DNA of 64,000 bases from Salirhabdus salicampi (lineage in GTDB: Bacteria > Bacillota > Bacilli > Bacillales > Alkalibacillaceae): assembly GCF_024259515.1 (NCBI RefSeq), contig NZ_JANBWE010000001.1, positions 868,001 through 932,000 of the forward strand. The letters run 5' to 3'. Shown here in pieces: positions 18,222 through 27,541 of this stretch; position 1 is the first letter of the stretch, and the number at the start of each line of letters is the position of its first letter. The notes beneath the pieces were generated by a model. It did no database searches and was not told where the DNA came from. It saw only the letters and a list, made by a program, of their open reading frames with translations. Both the position numbers and the translations under genes were made by a program.

Positions 18222-19469
18222 ATGTGGTTGTCTGTTAGTGAATTATTAGATAATGTGTTATTTATCATTTTTCCACTTCTAGCTTATCACGTTTTTTGGC
18301 ATGAAGATAAATTAGACCGACAATCAACAGTGTTTCCGAAATTATTTTTTATTTTATTAATTTCTTTAATTGCTACAATGTCATTTCCAGTTACCTACAC
18401 GAATGAATATACCTACGACCTCCGTATTATTCCAATTACATGTATGTTTTTGTACGGTCACACAATATCAGGTTTAACGTTAACTACAATCATGCTTATT
18501 TACACGATTATAATAGACTCATCCCAAATTCTTCCGAATTTAATAGGTAATTATTTTATAGCAATTGTCCTTTTGCTTATCGCAAAAAAATTTTATGACT
18601 CTGGAGGCTTATTGAGGAAAATTCTTCTCATTACGGGTTTTTACGGTCTTATAACCTTATCAAGAACTGTTTACTTTTTCATTACAGGTTTGACAGATCA
18701 ATTAAAATTTACGTTAATATTAACTCTTATTACTTGGATAACGTTATTAATGGTCCTCTTTTTAATTGAAAAAATGGAAAAGCAGTTTGTTATTCAAAGA
18801 GAAATTCAAAATTATGAAAAAATGAACGCGGTTAGCCAGTTAGCAGCTTCTGTTACACATGAGATTCGTAATCCATTAACAACGGTGAAAGGTTTCTTGC
18901 AAATTTTGAGCAGTAATGAAAGCCTTTCGGATAAAAATCGTTCATATGTAGATATCTCAGTTGAGGAGTTAAATCGTGCGGAACATATTTTAAACGAATA
19001 TTTATCTTACTCACGAAATGATAAAACATTTTGTGAACATTTAAATGTGTCAAAGCTTTTAAATAATTTAATTGATATTGTCGGAACTTATGCACATTCA
19101 AGAGGTGTGATAATTGATGCTAATGTAGAAGATGAATTGAATGTTAGAGCCTCTAAGCATGATATTCAGCAGTTGTTTTTAAATATTATGAAAAACGGAA
19201 TTGAGGCTATGAATCATGGCGGGAGAATGACTGTCTTAGCTAAACAACATGTAAATTTTATAGTCATTAAAATTAGAGATAGTGGTAAAGGCATCCCTAA
19301 AGACGCTATAAAGAAACTTGGTACACCTTATTATACAACTAAAAGTGATGGAACTGGCCTTGGATTAACTGTCTGTTTTGAAATTATAAGAAGAATGAAA
19401 GGGGATATACAAGTTACGAGCAAACCAGATGAAGGAACGACTTTTACGATTTATCTTCCAAACGCCTAA
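18222..19469 (+). CDS. Membrane sensor histidine kinase, KinB-like
   Basis: The 415-residue protein has five or six hydrophobic segments in residues 8-185, of the 5TM (LYT) sensor type, followed by a kinase core. The H-box is SVTHEIRNPLTTVKGFLQIL with the phospho-accepting His at 213, and the ATP domain has NIMKNGIEAM, DSGKGIP and GTGLGLTV. The layout resembles B. subtilis KinB, which feeds the Spo0A phosphorelay. No response regulator is next to it, which fits an orphan phosphorelay kinase. The ATG has GAGGGG upstream (spacing near 8). Ligand unknown. Confidence 0.8.
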   Translation: MWLSVSELLDNVLFIIFPLLAYHVFWHEDKLDRQSTVFPKLFFILLISLIATMSFPVTYTNEYTYDLRIIPITCMFLYGHTISGLTLTTIMLIYTIIIDSSQILPNLIGNYFIAIVLLLIAKKFYDSGGLLRKILLITGFYGLITLSRTVYFFITGLTDQLKFTLILTLITWITLLMVLFLIEKMEKQFVIQREIQNYEKMNAVSQLAASVTHEIRNPLTTVKGFLQILSSNESLSDKNRSYVDISVEELNRAEHILNEYLSYSRNDKTFCEHLNVSKLLNNLIDIVGTYAHSRGVIIDANVEDELNVRASKHDIQQLFLNIMKNGIEAMNHGGRMTVLAKQHVNFIVIKIRDSGKGIPKDAIKKLGTPYYTTKSDGTGLGLTVCFEIIRRMKGDIQVTSKPDEGTTFTIYLPNA

Positions 19470-19522
19470 AAGGTGTCGAGTTACAATGTTACAACGCGAA
19501 ACCTGCGGTTGCCAGGGAAATA

Positions 19523-19720
19523 TTATAAGTTGCGTTGTTGCTTTACTTCATCTTCCGCTAAATATTCATTTGCTGCTTCTAAAGCCTTATGTTCTTCAAC
19601 AGAATCTCCAGGATAGGCTTTTTTTTCATCGGAAAGGGAACCTGCCGGTTGCACCGCTATGAAGGGTTCCTTCGGTGCGTTTGTTTTTCTGTCCCGGTAT
19701 TTATCGTTTTTCACTTTCAT
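19523..19720 (-). CDS. Small charged protein of unknown function
   Basis: This is a 65-residue, hydrophilic, highly charged reading frame (MKVKNDKYRDRKTNAPKE at the start) without membrane segments or cysteines. A good GAGGGTGG ribosome binding site lies just upstream of the ATG, and the frame fills the space between two convergent or divergent neighbours, so it is likely real. The make-up recalls small proteins of spore-forming Bacillaceae, but I do not recognise a family. Confidence 0.55.
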   Translation of the reverse strand: MKVKNDKYRDRKTNAPKEPFIAVQPAGSLSDEKKAYPGDSVEEHKALEAANEYLAEDEVKQQRNL

Positions 19721-19792
19721 TCACCACCCTCTAAATAATAATTTTATTTTATGAAAGTACATAAAATCTATACAAAATTAAATGAAGGAAGG

Positions 19793-20773
19793 ATGTTGTG
19801 TTTGATTCGTGTAAATGATGTTGTCGAGGCGAGACATCGAATTACCCCATACATACATAAAACCCCCATGATAACTTCCAGGCAAATTGATTATATAACT
19901 GGGAATCGCGTCTTTTTAAAGTCTGAACATCTACAAAAAACTGGCTCCTTTAAAATAAGGGGAGCTACAAATAAAATGTTACATACCTTAAATCAACATA
20001 GAAATGAATTTCAAATAGTGACAGCAGCGTCCTCAGGAAATCATGGGCAAGCCGTAGCTTATATTTCCAATGAGTGCAACATAAAGGCGAAAATCGTTAT
20101 CCCTGAAGATGCTACAATATCTAAAGTAAATGCCATTTTAAAGTATAACGGCATTATTGAACGTTGTGGTACAAATTCAGAGGAAAGACTACCTAGAGCA
20201 AAAGAAATTGCGCAAAGTGAAAATGGAATATATATCCCTCCTTACGACGATCCGTTTATTATGGCTGGACAAGGAACGGTTGGTCTGGAAATTTTAGACC
20301 AACTCCATGAAACTGATGTCATACTCGTCCCTGTTGGTGGTGGCGGATTAATATCAGGAATATTAACGGCAATTAAAGAGAAAAAACCAAGTATTCAAGT
20401 GATTGGGGTAGAGCCGAAGTTAGCGAATGATACCTTTTTGTCATTTCAACAGAGAAAACACGTCCTAAAAGATGGAACAAAAACGATCGCTGATGGGTTA
20501 CGTACTTCAAAGCCAGGCTCATTGACTTTTCCTGTTTTGTTACGGTATTTAGATGACATGGTATTAGTGAGTGAAGAAGAAATTAAAAAAGCACTTACTT
20601 TCGTGATGGAGCGATTAAAGCAAGTCATTGAGCCGTCATCGGCAACCGTAATCGCTGCTTTACTTTACGGAAACGTAAAATATAAAAACAAAAATATTAT
20701 AGCCGTTTTATCCGGTGGTAATATTGATTTACAAAATTTACATAACATATTGTCTGTAGAAACCTCATCATAG
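19793..20773 (+). CDS. Threonine/serine dehydratase, PLP-dependent
   Basis: This fold-II PLP enzyme of about 326 residues should deaminate L-threonine or L-serine to the 2-oxo acid. The PLP lysine is in GSFKIRGATNKM, the substrate loop is ASSGNHGQAVAY, and the phosphate loop is PVGGGGLISGI, ending with VLSGGNIDL. It lacks the C-terminal ACT-like domains of biosynthetic IlvA, so a catabolic TdcB type or serine-racemase-like role is likelier. AAGGAAGG at 19785-19792 sits right before ATG 19793, while TTG 19802 has better spacing; either is possible. The gene is divergent from the small gene at 19523-19720. Confidence 0.82.
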   Translation: MLCLIRVNDVVEARHRITPYIHKTPMITSRQIDYITGNRVFLKSEHLQKTGSFKIRGATNKMLHTLNQHRNEFQIVTAASSGNHGQAVAYISNECNIKAKIVIPEDATISKVNAILKYNGIIERCGTNSEERLPRAKEIAQSENGIYIPPYDDPFIMAGQGTVGLEILDQLHETDVILVPVGGGGLISGILTAIKEKKPSIQVIGVEPKLANDTFLSFQQRKHVLKDGTKTIADGLRTSKPGSLTFPVLLRYLDDMVLVSEEEIKKALTFVMERLKQVIEPSSATVIAALLYGNVKYKNKNIIAVLSGGNIDLQNLHNILSVETSS

Positions 20774-20789
20774 AGGTTTATTTTTTTTT
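20760..20789 (+). terminator. Terminator between convergent genes
   Basis: AAACCTC at 20760-20766 pairs with GAGGTTT at 20773-20779, loop of six bases, then nine T residues. It overlaps the last codons of the dehydratase gene and the stop of the DUF192 gene on the other strand. Confidence 0.8.
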
Positions 20790-21131
20790 GACAACGACTT
20801 TATCCCCAATATTGATCTCAAAATCTTGAACAGTACCCTTTGGGAGTTCCAATGCTGCTTTACCACCTTTTACGGGATAAATAAAAGTCCATGGCCTCAT
20901 ATTTTCCTTTATATAAATGATGGAATGATTTCCATCCAAAATAAGGATATCTATAGGAAAAAACATAAAAAAAGTATGGATGGATTTACATGGTTTTATA
21001 AACATTCCTTCTCGATATATAGGTTTACGACGGAACATAAATCCCTTCAAACGAGTAGCAAACGTATTGGATATTGTAATTTTATATGGGATTGTTATAT
21101 GAGCGCCTTGTTTTCTAGTTAATTCCATCAT
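20778..21131 (-). CDS. DUF192 family protein
   Basis: The 117-residue protein has the DUF192 core: ATRLKGFMFRRKP, a 'GMFIKPCKSIHTFFMFFPIDILILD' stretch with the conserved His and Phe pattern, and a terminal ALELPKGTVQDFEINIGD. Family members are small beta-barrel proteins, often secreted; the biochemical role is not established. No signal peptide is seen here. The gene lies back to back with the Tad pilus locus, and the region between them holds both start regions. Two adjacent ATGs (21131 and 21128) are possible starts. Confidence 0.8.
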   Translation of the reverse strand: MMELTRKQGAHITIPYKITISNTFATRLKGFMFRRKPIYREGMFIKPCKSIHTFFMFFPIDILILDGNHSIIYIKENMRPWTFIYPVKGGKAALELPKGTVQDFEINIGDKVVVKKK

Positions 21132-21224
21132 AAGTGAAAGTCACCACCGTTACCATTAAATTTTCATGATAAATCTCATTTGTATATGATAATAAGATAA
21201 TTTAGAGAGACAATATGAATAACG

Positions 21225-21297
21225 TTTTATGTGGCTGATGTAGCACAATCATTTACCCCATAGCGAGTGTGGAGGCGGGAGACCAGCCATAAAAAAA
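21225..21297 (+). ncRNA. Structured leader before the Flp pilin gene, class unknown
   Basis: TTTTATGTGGCTG at 21225-21237 pairs with CAGCCATAAAAA at 21284-21296 over about 12 pairs (one mismatch, one G-T) and encloses 46 bases. Inside, CACA near 21244 can pair with TGTG near 21268, and the segment has conserved-looking G-rich stretches (GGAGGCGGGAGAC). It ends some 20 bases before the flp start. The shape suits a cis-regulatory RNA, but it does not match the GEMM, preQ1, TPP, glycine or guanidine patterns I know. Confidence 0.4.
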
Positions 21298-21318
21298 CAG
21301 AAATTAGGGGGTTATATG

Positions 21319-21510
21319 ATGAATAAACTAAAGGAATTCTTTATTGAAGAAGAAGGACAAGGGATGACTGAATATGGTTTAATTCTCGGTCTAATTGCAT
21401 TAGCAGTTGTTGCCGTTTTAATACTTTTTGGTGACACGCTACGAGACAGATTTCAAGCAATTGTAGACGCTTTAACAAATGCGGGAAATAATACAGGTAC
21501 AACACAGTAA
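21319..21510 (+). CDS. flp: Flp/Fap-type pilin
   Basis: This 63-residue pilin is the main subunit of the Tad pilus. Its short leader LKEFFIEEEG is followed by the Flp processing motif G/QGMTEYG (Glu at +5, Tyr at +6), and then a hydrophobic helix LILGLIALAVVAVLILFG and a small polar tail. The prepilin peptidase encoded next should cut after the glycine. AGGGGG lies seven bases before ATG 21319; an ATG three bases earlier is the alternative start. As the first gene of the tad cluster it is likely the most highly expressed. Confidence 0.92.
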   Translation: MNKLKEFFIEEEGQGMTEYGLILGLIALAVVAVLILFGDTLRDRFQAIVDALTNAGNNTGTTQ

Positions 21511-21592
21511 TTGAATGAACATATAAATTCCAATTCGCCCCTCTTTTCAATAATGATGGAAAGCTGGGGTTTTTCTTTAGGTGGGTAATTTT

Positions 21593-22084
21593 ATGATCAA
21601 TATCATACTTATAACGGTATTGTGTATCTCTTTTATTACTGATATACGATACCGCAAAATTTTCAATAATGTCACGTATCCAACTATATTGATAAGCCTT
21701 GTTTATTATGGTTTTCATACAGGCACTAGCGGGGTTTTATTTAGTGTGCTCGGGCTGTTAACAGGTCTTCTCTTATTCATGTTTCCTTTTTTATTAGGAG
21801 GAATAGGAGCTGGAGATGTGAAACTGCTCGGGGTAATTGGAGCACTAAAAGGTACGCACTTTGTTTTTTTTGCCTTTTTATACACATGTATAGTTGGCGG
21901 CATTATTGCCCTTTTTCTTCTTGTTTATCAAAGAAGACTAAAATGTTTAACAAAACGGATTTATCTTATGATGAATTTAAAAAGTATGGACACGATAAAC
22001 AAAAATGAGTTTCATTCAAGTTTTCCGTACGGAGTACCGATTGTTATTGGAACGTTAATTCAATTAGGGGTGGAATGGTTTTGA
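21593..22084 (+). CDS. tadV: Prepilin peptidase, A24 family (CpaA/TadV)
   Basis: This integral membrane aspartic peptidase of 163 residues has several hydrophobic helices. The two catalytic aspartates are in FITDIRYRKI (near residue 15) and GIGAGDVKLLG, the hallmark GxGD motif. It lacks the N-methylation domain of type IV PilD, as expected for Tad systems. ATG 21593 has AGGTGGG at a seven-base distance; a GTG twelve bases upstream is less likely. It should process Flp and the pseudopilins TadE and TadG. Confidence 0.88.
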   Translation: MINIILITVLCISFITDIRYRKIFNNVTYPTILISLVYYGFHTGTSGVLFSVLGLLTGLLLFMFPFLLGGIGAGDVKLLGVIGALKGTHFVFFAFLYTCIVGGIIALFLLVYQRRLKCLTKRIYLMMNLKSMDTINKNEFHSSFPYGVPIVIGTLIQLGVEWF

Positions 22085-22461
22085 AACGGTCGGAAAGAGG
22101 ACAAGCAACTGTTGAACTAGCTTTAACAATTACCATCTTGTTGTTTATTGTTTTTGGAATGATTGATTTTGGGCGCATTTTTAACGTTTATTTAACATTA
22201 GAGCATTCCACCAGAGAAGGTGCCCGTATTGCTAGTATTGGTGCTGAAAATACCGAAATATATCAACGTGTACGCAATGCGGCAGGAAATTTAGATGCGG
22301 ATCAAATGAATATCAGTATCTCACCAGATTCTAATCGAACACGCGGAAGTTATGTTACCATTTCGGTTTCTTATCCAGTATCAATCTCTACCCCAATTAT
22401 TCAAGAAATTGTTCCTAATCCGTACATTGTGAAAACAGAAACTACGATGAGGATGGAATAG
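22081..22461 (+). CDS. tadE: TadE-like pseudopilin
   Basis: The protein of about 126 residues begins with a short basic leader and the processing-like motif RGQATVELALTITILLFIVFGMIDFGR, the TadE-like domain (PF07811). The C-terminal part is a beta-rich extracellular domain. TTG 22081, overlapping the tadV stop, has AGGGGTGG at proper distance; the ATG at 22075 is almost on top of that site. Pseudopilins of this kind assist pilus initiation. Confidence 0.85.
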   Translation: MKRSERGQATVELALTITILLFIVFGMIDFGRIFNVYLTLEHSTREGARIASIGAENTEIYQRVRNAAGNLDADQMNISISPDSNRTRGSYVTISVSYPVSISTPIIQEIVPNPYIVKTETTMRME

Positions 22462-22462
22462 A

Positions 22463-23365
22463 ATGGTAAGAAAGGTGAAGGATGAAAGTGGTCAAATTTT
22501 AATCATCGTTGCATTGTTAATGTCAGCATTTTTAGCATTGCTTGCTCTAGTCATAGATGGGGGAAACCTATATTTAGAACGGAATCGTCTTCAAAAAGCG
22601 GTTGACGCCTCAGCATTAGCTGGTGCTCAAGACCTTCCCACTTTCCCGAATCGGGCAAGAGAACAGGCAGAGTACACAGCATTTCACAACCAAGAAATTG
22701 ATAACTTAACGATCGAAATACCTTCAGGTAATACATCCATATACGTTCATGCTAATAAAGAAGTTAATCTGATTTTTGCAAATGCAATTGGTTTTTCCGA
22801 CCCAATTATTGAGGCGGAAGCAACGGTTTCTCTATATCCATTGTCTTCTGCAAAAGGAGCAATTCCTCTAGGTGTGGAATATAATACGGATTTAGCTTAT
22901 GGAACGAGAAAGTCCTTAAAAGTTGGCGAATCAACTGTAGGGAATTTTGGTGCGCTAGCTTTAACAGGACCTGGCGCCAAAGATTACGAAACTGACTTAA
23001 AGTACGGATATGAATTTACTATAAAAGTAGGTGAAAGGCTCGATACACAAACAGGGAATATTGCAGGACCTACGAAAAAAGCAATTGATTATCGTCTAAG
23101 CGGTTGTCCAAATGAAACATATGAAAACTTTTCCACAGACTGTTCAAGGGTTGTTTTAGTACCTGTTTTTCGGCCGATTACTACAAGTGAGAACCAAGTA
23201 AAGTCAGTAGAAATTATTGGTTTTGCAACTTTTTTTCTAGAAAGTGTTACATCTACGAGCGATGGGGCTGAAGTGTTTGGACGTTTTATCCGGACCACAC
23301 ATATCGGGGAACTTAATGAAAATCAAACAGATTACGGCACGTATGGTTATAAACTAACCCAATAG
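22463..23365 (+). CDS. tadG: TadG-like pilus assembly protein
   Basis: The 300-residue protein opens with VKDESGQILIIVALLMSAFLALLALVIDGGN, the TadG-type N-terminal membrane segment (putative Flp pilus assembly domain, PF13400), followed by RLQKAVDASALAGAQ. The rest is an external domain with two cysteines (near 213 and 222) that could form a disulfide. It is shorter than many TadG proteins and has no clear VWA domain. It lies in line with tadE, one base apart. Confidence 0.84.
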   Translation: MVRKVKDESGQILIIVALLMSAFLALLALVIDGGNLYLERNRLQKAVDASALAGAQDLPTFPNRAREQAEYTAFHNQEIDNLTIEIPSGNTSIYVHANKEVNLIFANAIGFSDPIIEAEATVSLYPLSSAKGAIPLGVEYNTDLAYGTRKSLKVGESTVGNFGALALTGPGAKDYETDLKYGYEFTIKVGERLDTQTGNIAGPTKKAIDYRLSGCPNETYENFSTDCSRVVLVPVFRPITTSENQVKSVEIIGFATFFLESVTSTSDGAEVFGRFIRTTHIGELNENQTDYGTYGYKLTQ

Positions 23366-23383
23366 AAAGTAGGTGAACAACTT

Positions 23384-24025
23384 TTGAAGGGGACACGAAA
23401 ACTATGGATTATTTCAACTTTTCTTGGCTTCATTATGGCAACCCTTTTATATATTGTCTTGCAAACTGGAAGTGTAGAAGAAAGTCTAGATGAAACAGAT
23501 GAGCAAGATGTAACAAATACTACAGACGATAAAGGTTTGGATCAGAATGAAGAAGATACAGAGGGCATTGAAGAAGTGGAAGAAGGACAGCCTCGATGGA
23601 TTAATAATCGTTTTGATGTATCAGAAGGAAAAAGGGCGATTTCAATTCCTGTGTCAGATCCGCAAGGTGTATCAGGGTTCATTCAAAAGGGAGATTATGT
23701 CGATATTGTAGCGGATCTTCCTGCTCCCAAAGGCAATAAAGAAAATGTTCAAATTCTACTGCAAAATGTTAAGGTGCTAGCAACAGGGTACTATAACAAT
23801 ATACAAGTAAATGATGAGGAAGAGAGTCAAGAGGAACAACGGTTATACAATCACTATAACCTCATAACGCTGGAAGTCTCTCCTAAAGAAGGTGCCGCCC
23901 TCTCATATGTAGTCGAAGAAGCGAATTTCTACACATTAATGTTACGAAATACAGAAGATAAAGATGTTGTCGAGCATTTTCATATTAATTTGGATCAAAT
24001 CTACAAAGGGGTGATCCAGAAATGA
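23384..24025 (+). CDS. cpaB: CpaB/RcpC-like pilus assembly protein
   Basis: The 213-residue protein has one N-terminal membrane anchor (residues 6-25), an acidic linker (residues 30-65, many Glu and Asp) and a C-terminal SAF/RcpC region with RAISIPVSDPQGVSGFIQKGDYVDIVADLP and VLLQNVKVLATG-like strands. In Gram-negative bacteria CpaB works with the outer membrane secretin; here, without a secretin, it probably acts in the wall. The start is TTG 23384 with a GTAGGTG site. It overlaps the next gene by four bases. Confidence 0.82.
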   Translation: MKGTRKLWIISTFLGFIMATLLYIVLQTGSVEESLDETDEQDVTNTTDDKGLDQNEEDTEGIEEVEEGQPRWINNRFDVSEGKRAISIPVSDPQGVSGFIQKGDYVDIVADLPAPKGNKENVQILLQNVKVLATGYYNNIQVNDEEESQEEQRLYNHYNLITLEVSPKEGAALSYVVEEANFYTLMLRNTEDKDVVEHFHINLDQIYKGVIQK

Positions 24026-25209
24026 TGAACTATTTTATTATTTCAGGGGGCCAATCAATTGGCGAACAAATAAAGGACAAGTTAAAAAAGGATCGGAAAT
24101 ATGCAAGGGCCTTTTCATCTGTTGAGGAATTTGCGAATACAACTCCTAAGGAGGAGCAAGGTATATTATTTGTTACAAATGCTACGAACTATGATTTATA
24201 TGAAATAAGCGGGGATATTTCGATTCAATATCCACTTATTTCCGTCATTCTAATTGCAAACGAGGATGAGATTGATTTTCGGAAGGCAATGTATGTAGGT
24301 GCGGTGGATATTATTGATGAATCATTAGAAGATGATGAATTTAAGGCTGCACTAGCGAAAGCGGAAAGTATTATTGAATTGAAAGCAGAAGAACTGGAAA
24401 AAGGGAATATTAAACACCATGTAAGTCATATTGTGACTGTTGCATCAACGAAAGGTGGCATAGGTAAAACGACATTAAGTGTTAACCTATCCGTATCTTT
24501 TGCTTTAAGGGGATATAAGGTTATTATTATAGATCTTGACCTGCAGTTTGGTGATGTTCCGTTATTATTAGATGTCCAACCGAAACAAACAATATACGAA
24601 TGGTTAAAGGAATCGTATGAAAATGGAGATGGAGCTCTTGATTCTTATATTTCAAAGGATGCGAAAACCGGTGTACACCTGTTAGCGGCACCACATTTGC
24701 CGGAGTTTGCCGAGTTAATTAACGGAGAACACATATCTTTTATTTTAGGACAACTAAAAAAAGAGTACGATTTTATTGTTGTTGATACACCACCATCTTT
24801 CGTGGAAACAAGTTTAGTTGCCATTGAAAACTCTGATGACATTATTTTAGTTACATCACTCGATTTGCCAGCATTGAAGAACGGGAAATTAGCGGTAGAC
24901 ACATTTCAGGTGCTCGGTCTGAATGATAAAGTGAAAGTCGTCTTAAATAGGGAAACTCCTATGGAAGGGATGGATAGGAATACGGTTGAAAATATTTTGG
25001 GTATGAAACTAACTGCTGCCATACCTAGTGATTATAACACTGTAATCTCAGGAATTAATTTAGGAAATCCATTTGTTGTACGTTCACCGAAAACAGCAGT
25101 AGCTAAGTCTGTCATGAATTTGGCTGAACAATTATACCCGTCTGAGAGCAAACAAAATAATGGACAAAAAAAGAAGAAACGTAAATTTTCTTTTCTTCGA
25201 TCGAAATAA
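24022..25209 (+). CDS. cpaE: CpaE/TadZ-like ATPase
   Basis: This 395-residue protein has an N-terminal receiver-like domain (residues 1-125) lacking a full phospho-acceptor set, and a MinD/ParA-type ATPase domain with the deviant Walker A STKGGIGKTTLSVNLS near residue 140-155, IIIDLDLQFGDVP and FIVVDTPPSF. TadZ/CpaE proteins place the Tad machine in the cell. The C-terminus is rich in lysine (KKKKRKFSFLRSK), perhaps for membrane contact. The start overlaps cpaB. Confidence 0.87.
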   Translation: MMNYFIISGGQSIGEQIKDKLKKDRKYARAFSSVEEFANTTPKEEQGILFVTNATNYDLYEISGDISIQYPLISVILIANEDEIDFRKAMYVGAVDIIDESLEDDEFKAALAKAESIIELKAEELEKGNIKHHVSHIVTVASTKGGIGKTTLSVNLSVSFALRGYKVIIIDLDLQFGDVPLLLDVQPKQTIYEWLKESYENGDGALDSYISKDAKTGVHLLAAPHLPEFAELINGEHISFILGQLKKEYDFIVVDTPPSFVETSLVAIENSDDIILVTSLDLPALKNGKLAVDTFQVLGLNDKVKVVLNRETPMEGMDRNTVENILGMKLTAAIPSDYNTVISGINLGNPFVVRSPKTAVAKSVMNLAEQLYPSESKQNNGQKKKKRKFSFLRSK

Positions 25210-25226
25210 AGAGGTGTTCCTAAATT

Positions 25227-26570
25227 ATGTCACTTTTGAAACGATTAAATGAAAAAAATGTTACCATATCAAGCACAAGCTCAAAACAACAACAACGTAA
25301 GGAAACGATTAGACCGAAGGAAAATGAATTAAAGGTGTCTTTACGAAATCACCTCATTACCGAACTAAAAAATCATAATAATTTAGATGAAGAACAACAA
25401 CTCCAATTACTGAATAAGGAAGCGATGGAGTTTTTAAACGAAAATGGAGAGAGATTAACATTTGAAGCAAAGAAAACGTTAGTCGAAGATGTCGCGAATG
25501 AGTTAACAGGATATGGCCCCATCACCCCTTTATTAAATGATCCAAGTGTATCGGAGGTGATGGTCAATGGACCTGATGAAATTTATGTTGAAAAAAGCGG
25601 GCGGCTTATAAAAACCCCTTCTTACTTTCGCGATGATGATCACATATTACAAGTTATAGAAAAAATAGTAGCCCCACTAGGTAGAAGAATTGATGAAAGT
25701 AGTCCAATGGTGGACGCCCGTCTCCCGGATGGATCGCGTGTAAATGCTATCATTCCTCCGCTCGCTTTAAATGGTCCAACGATTACAATTCGAAAGTTTC
25801 CTACAGATCGATTACAAGTTGAAGACTTGATCCGATTTGGCACATTAAGCCGTGCAATGGCCCAGTTCTTACAAGGTTGTGTAAAAGCAAGATTAAACGT
25901 TTTTATAAGTGGGGGAACCGGTTCTGGTAAAACAACCTTATTAAATGTATTATCCTCATTTATTCCAACAGATGAACGGATTATTACAATTGAGGATGCG
26001 GCTGAACTGCAACTTTCCCAAGACCATGTTATTTCTCTAGAGACGAGGCCGCCAAATATTGAAGGACGAGGTGCAATTACAATTCGCGACCTTGTAAGGA
26101 ATTCCCTGCGAATGCGACCAGACCGTATTATCATCGGAGAGGTGCGTAGTGCCGAGGCGCTAGATATGTTACAAGCCATGAATACAGGTCATGACGGATC
26201 TTTAGCAACCGGACATGCAAACTCACCTCGTGATATGATAGCCAGATTAGAGACAATGGTTTTAATGGCAGGTATGGATTTACCTGTCCGAGCAATACGT
26301 GAGCAAATTGCAGGTGCTATTGATTTGATCATTCAACAAACGAGGTTGAAGGATGGTAGTCGAAAGATTACACATGTTACGGAAGTTGTTGGAATGGAAG
26401 GAGAGACCATTACACTGCAAGATATATTTAGTTTTAAGCAAACAGGTACAAATGAAGATGGGAAAATTGAAGGAAAGTTTGTTTCAACTGGGATTCGTCC
26501 TCGTGCTGCAGAAATATTAGAGAACTATGGAATAGACGTGCCAAAGGACTGGTTTGCTGAGGAGTGGTAA
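25227..26570 (+). CDS. cpaF: CpaF/TadA type II/IV secretion ATPase
   Basis: The 447-residue hexameric ATPase powers Flp pilus assembly. Motifs are GTGSGKTTLLN (Walker A, near residue 230), the Asp box ITIEDAAELQL, Walker B in RPDRIIIGEVRSAEALDML and the His box TGHDGSLATGHANSP. The N-terminal part fits the CpaF domain with VMVNGPDEIYVEKSGRL. A GAGGTG ribosome binding site precedes ATG 25227. It shares one base with the start of tadB. Confidence 0.94.
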   Translation: MSLLKRLNEKNVTISSTSSKQQQRKETIRPKENELKVSLRNHLITELKNHNNLDEEQQLQLLNKEAMEFLNENGERLTFEAKKTLVEDVANELTGYGPITPLLNDPSVSEVMVNGPDEIYVEKSGRLIKTPSYFRDDDHILQVIEKIVAPLGRRIDESSPMVDARLPDGSRVNAIIPPLALNGPTITIRKFPTDRLQVEDLIRFGTLSRAMAQFLQGCVKARLNVFISGGTGSGKTTLLNVLSSFIPTDERIITIEDAAELQLSQDHVISLETRPPNIEGRGAITIRDLVRNSLRMRPDRIIIGEVRSAEALDMLQAMNTGHDGSLATGHANSPRDMIARLETMVLMAGMDLPVRAIREQIAGAIDLIIQQTRLKDGSRKITHVTEVVGMEGETITLQDIFSFKQTGTNEDGKIEGKFVSTGIRPRAAEILENYGIDVPKDWFAEEW

Positions 26571-27538
26571 TGGTGTACGTATTGTTAATCATTATATTTA
26601 CGTTGCTATTTGGTGGTATAGCGACATTTATATCAAGAAGAAGAAACCCTATAGAAAGACGGTTGAGACGTTTTATTCCGAAGGAAACAGAATCGTCTCC
26701 TGCCAGACCGCAAACGACAATTAACACAGATAACGAAGTACAACCTACCATCAAACTGTTTCGTATTATTGCAAAAGTTTTTAAGGGGAAGCGTTTTGCG
26801 GAGAAATGGAATCGTCAATTAGAACAGGCAGGTGTGCCTCTCAAGCCTGAAGAATTTATTACGATTAGGGTGTTACTTCTTCTTTTGTCATTAGTCATTG
26901 TTTCATTGTTTAATATGAATCTGCTTTCTCGGCTAATCATTCCGGTATTTGGTTGGGTGTTGCCTGTTATGATTTTACGTAACCGTAGGGAAAAGAGATT
27001 AGCTCGTTCTTCTATTCAACTACCACAAGCGTTAAGTACACTTGCCACTGCTATGAAGTCCGGTTTTAGTTTTATGCAAGCGATGCAACTTGTTTCAAAG
27101 GAGATCCCAGATCCTCTTGGTACAGAGTTTGGTCAAGCAATTCGAGAAATAAATTTAGGTATATCTTCAGAAGTTGCCTTTCAAAATATGACTGAAAGAT
27201 TGCCGAATGAAGATTTAAAACTTGTTGTAAATGCTGTTATTATTCAAAGGTCAACAGGGGGGAACTTAGCAGAATTATTAGAAACCATCGAAGAAACAAT
27301 TAATGAGCGTGTACGTATTAAAGACGAATTAAAAGCGTTAACAGCACAAGGTCGAATGTCGGCATGGATTATATCATTACTTCCTGTTGTACTTGGATTA
27401 TTTTTAAATTTAATGAGCCCAGAATACTTTGGACCTATGCTAACCCATCCAGTAGGATGGTTATTACTCGGACTTGGTATAGTATCTGGAGTATTTGGAT
27501 GGATATTAATTCAAAGAATTATCAAAATCGAGGTGTAA
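26570..27538 (+). CDS. tadB: TadB inner-membrane platform protein
   Basis: The 322-residue protein has a type II secretion F domain (GspF-like): FSFMQAMQLVSKEIPDPLG and NEDLKLVVNAVIIQRSTGGNLAELLETI, with membrane segments near 5-20, 100-140 and two at the C-terminus. ATG 26570 overlaps the cpaF stop as TAATG. TadB and TadC together form the platform through which the ATPase acts. Confidence 0.9.
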   Translation: MVYVLLIIIFTLLFGGIATFISRRRNPIERRLRRFIPKETESSPARPQTTINTDNEVQPTIKLFRIIAKVFKGKRFAEKWNRQLEQAGVPLKPEEFITIRVLLLLLSLVIVSLFNMNLLSRLIIPVFGWVLPVMILRNRREKRLARSSIQLPQALSTLATAMKSGFSFMQAMQLVSKEIPDPLGTEFGQAIREINLGISSEVAFQNMTERLPNEDLKLVVNAVIIQRSTGGNLAELLETIEETINERVRIKDELKALTAQGRMSAWIISLLPVVLGLFLNLMSPEYFGPMLTHPVGWLLLGLGIVSGVFGWILIQRIIKIEV

Positions 27539-27541
27539 TGA

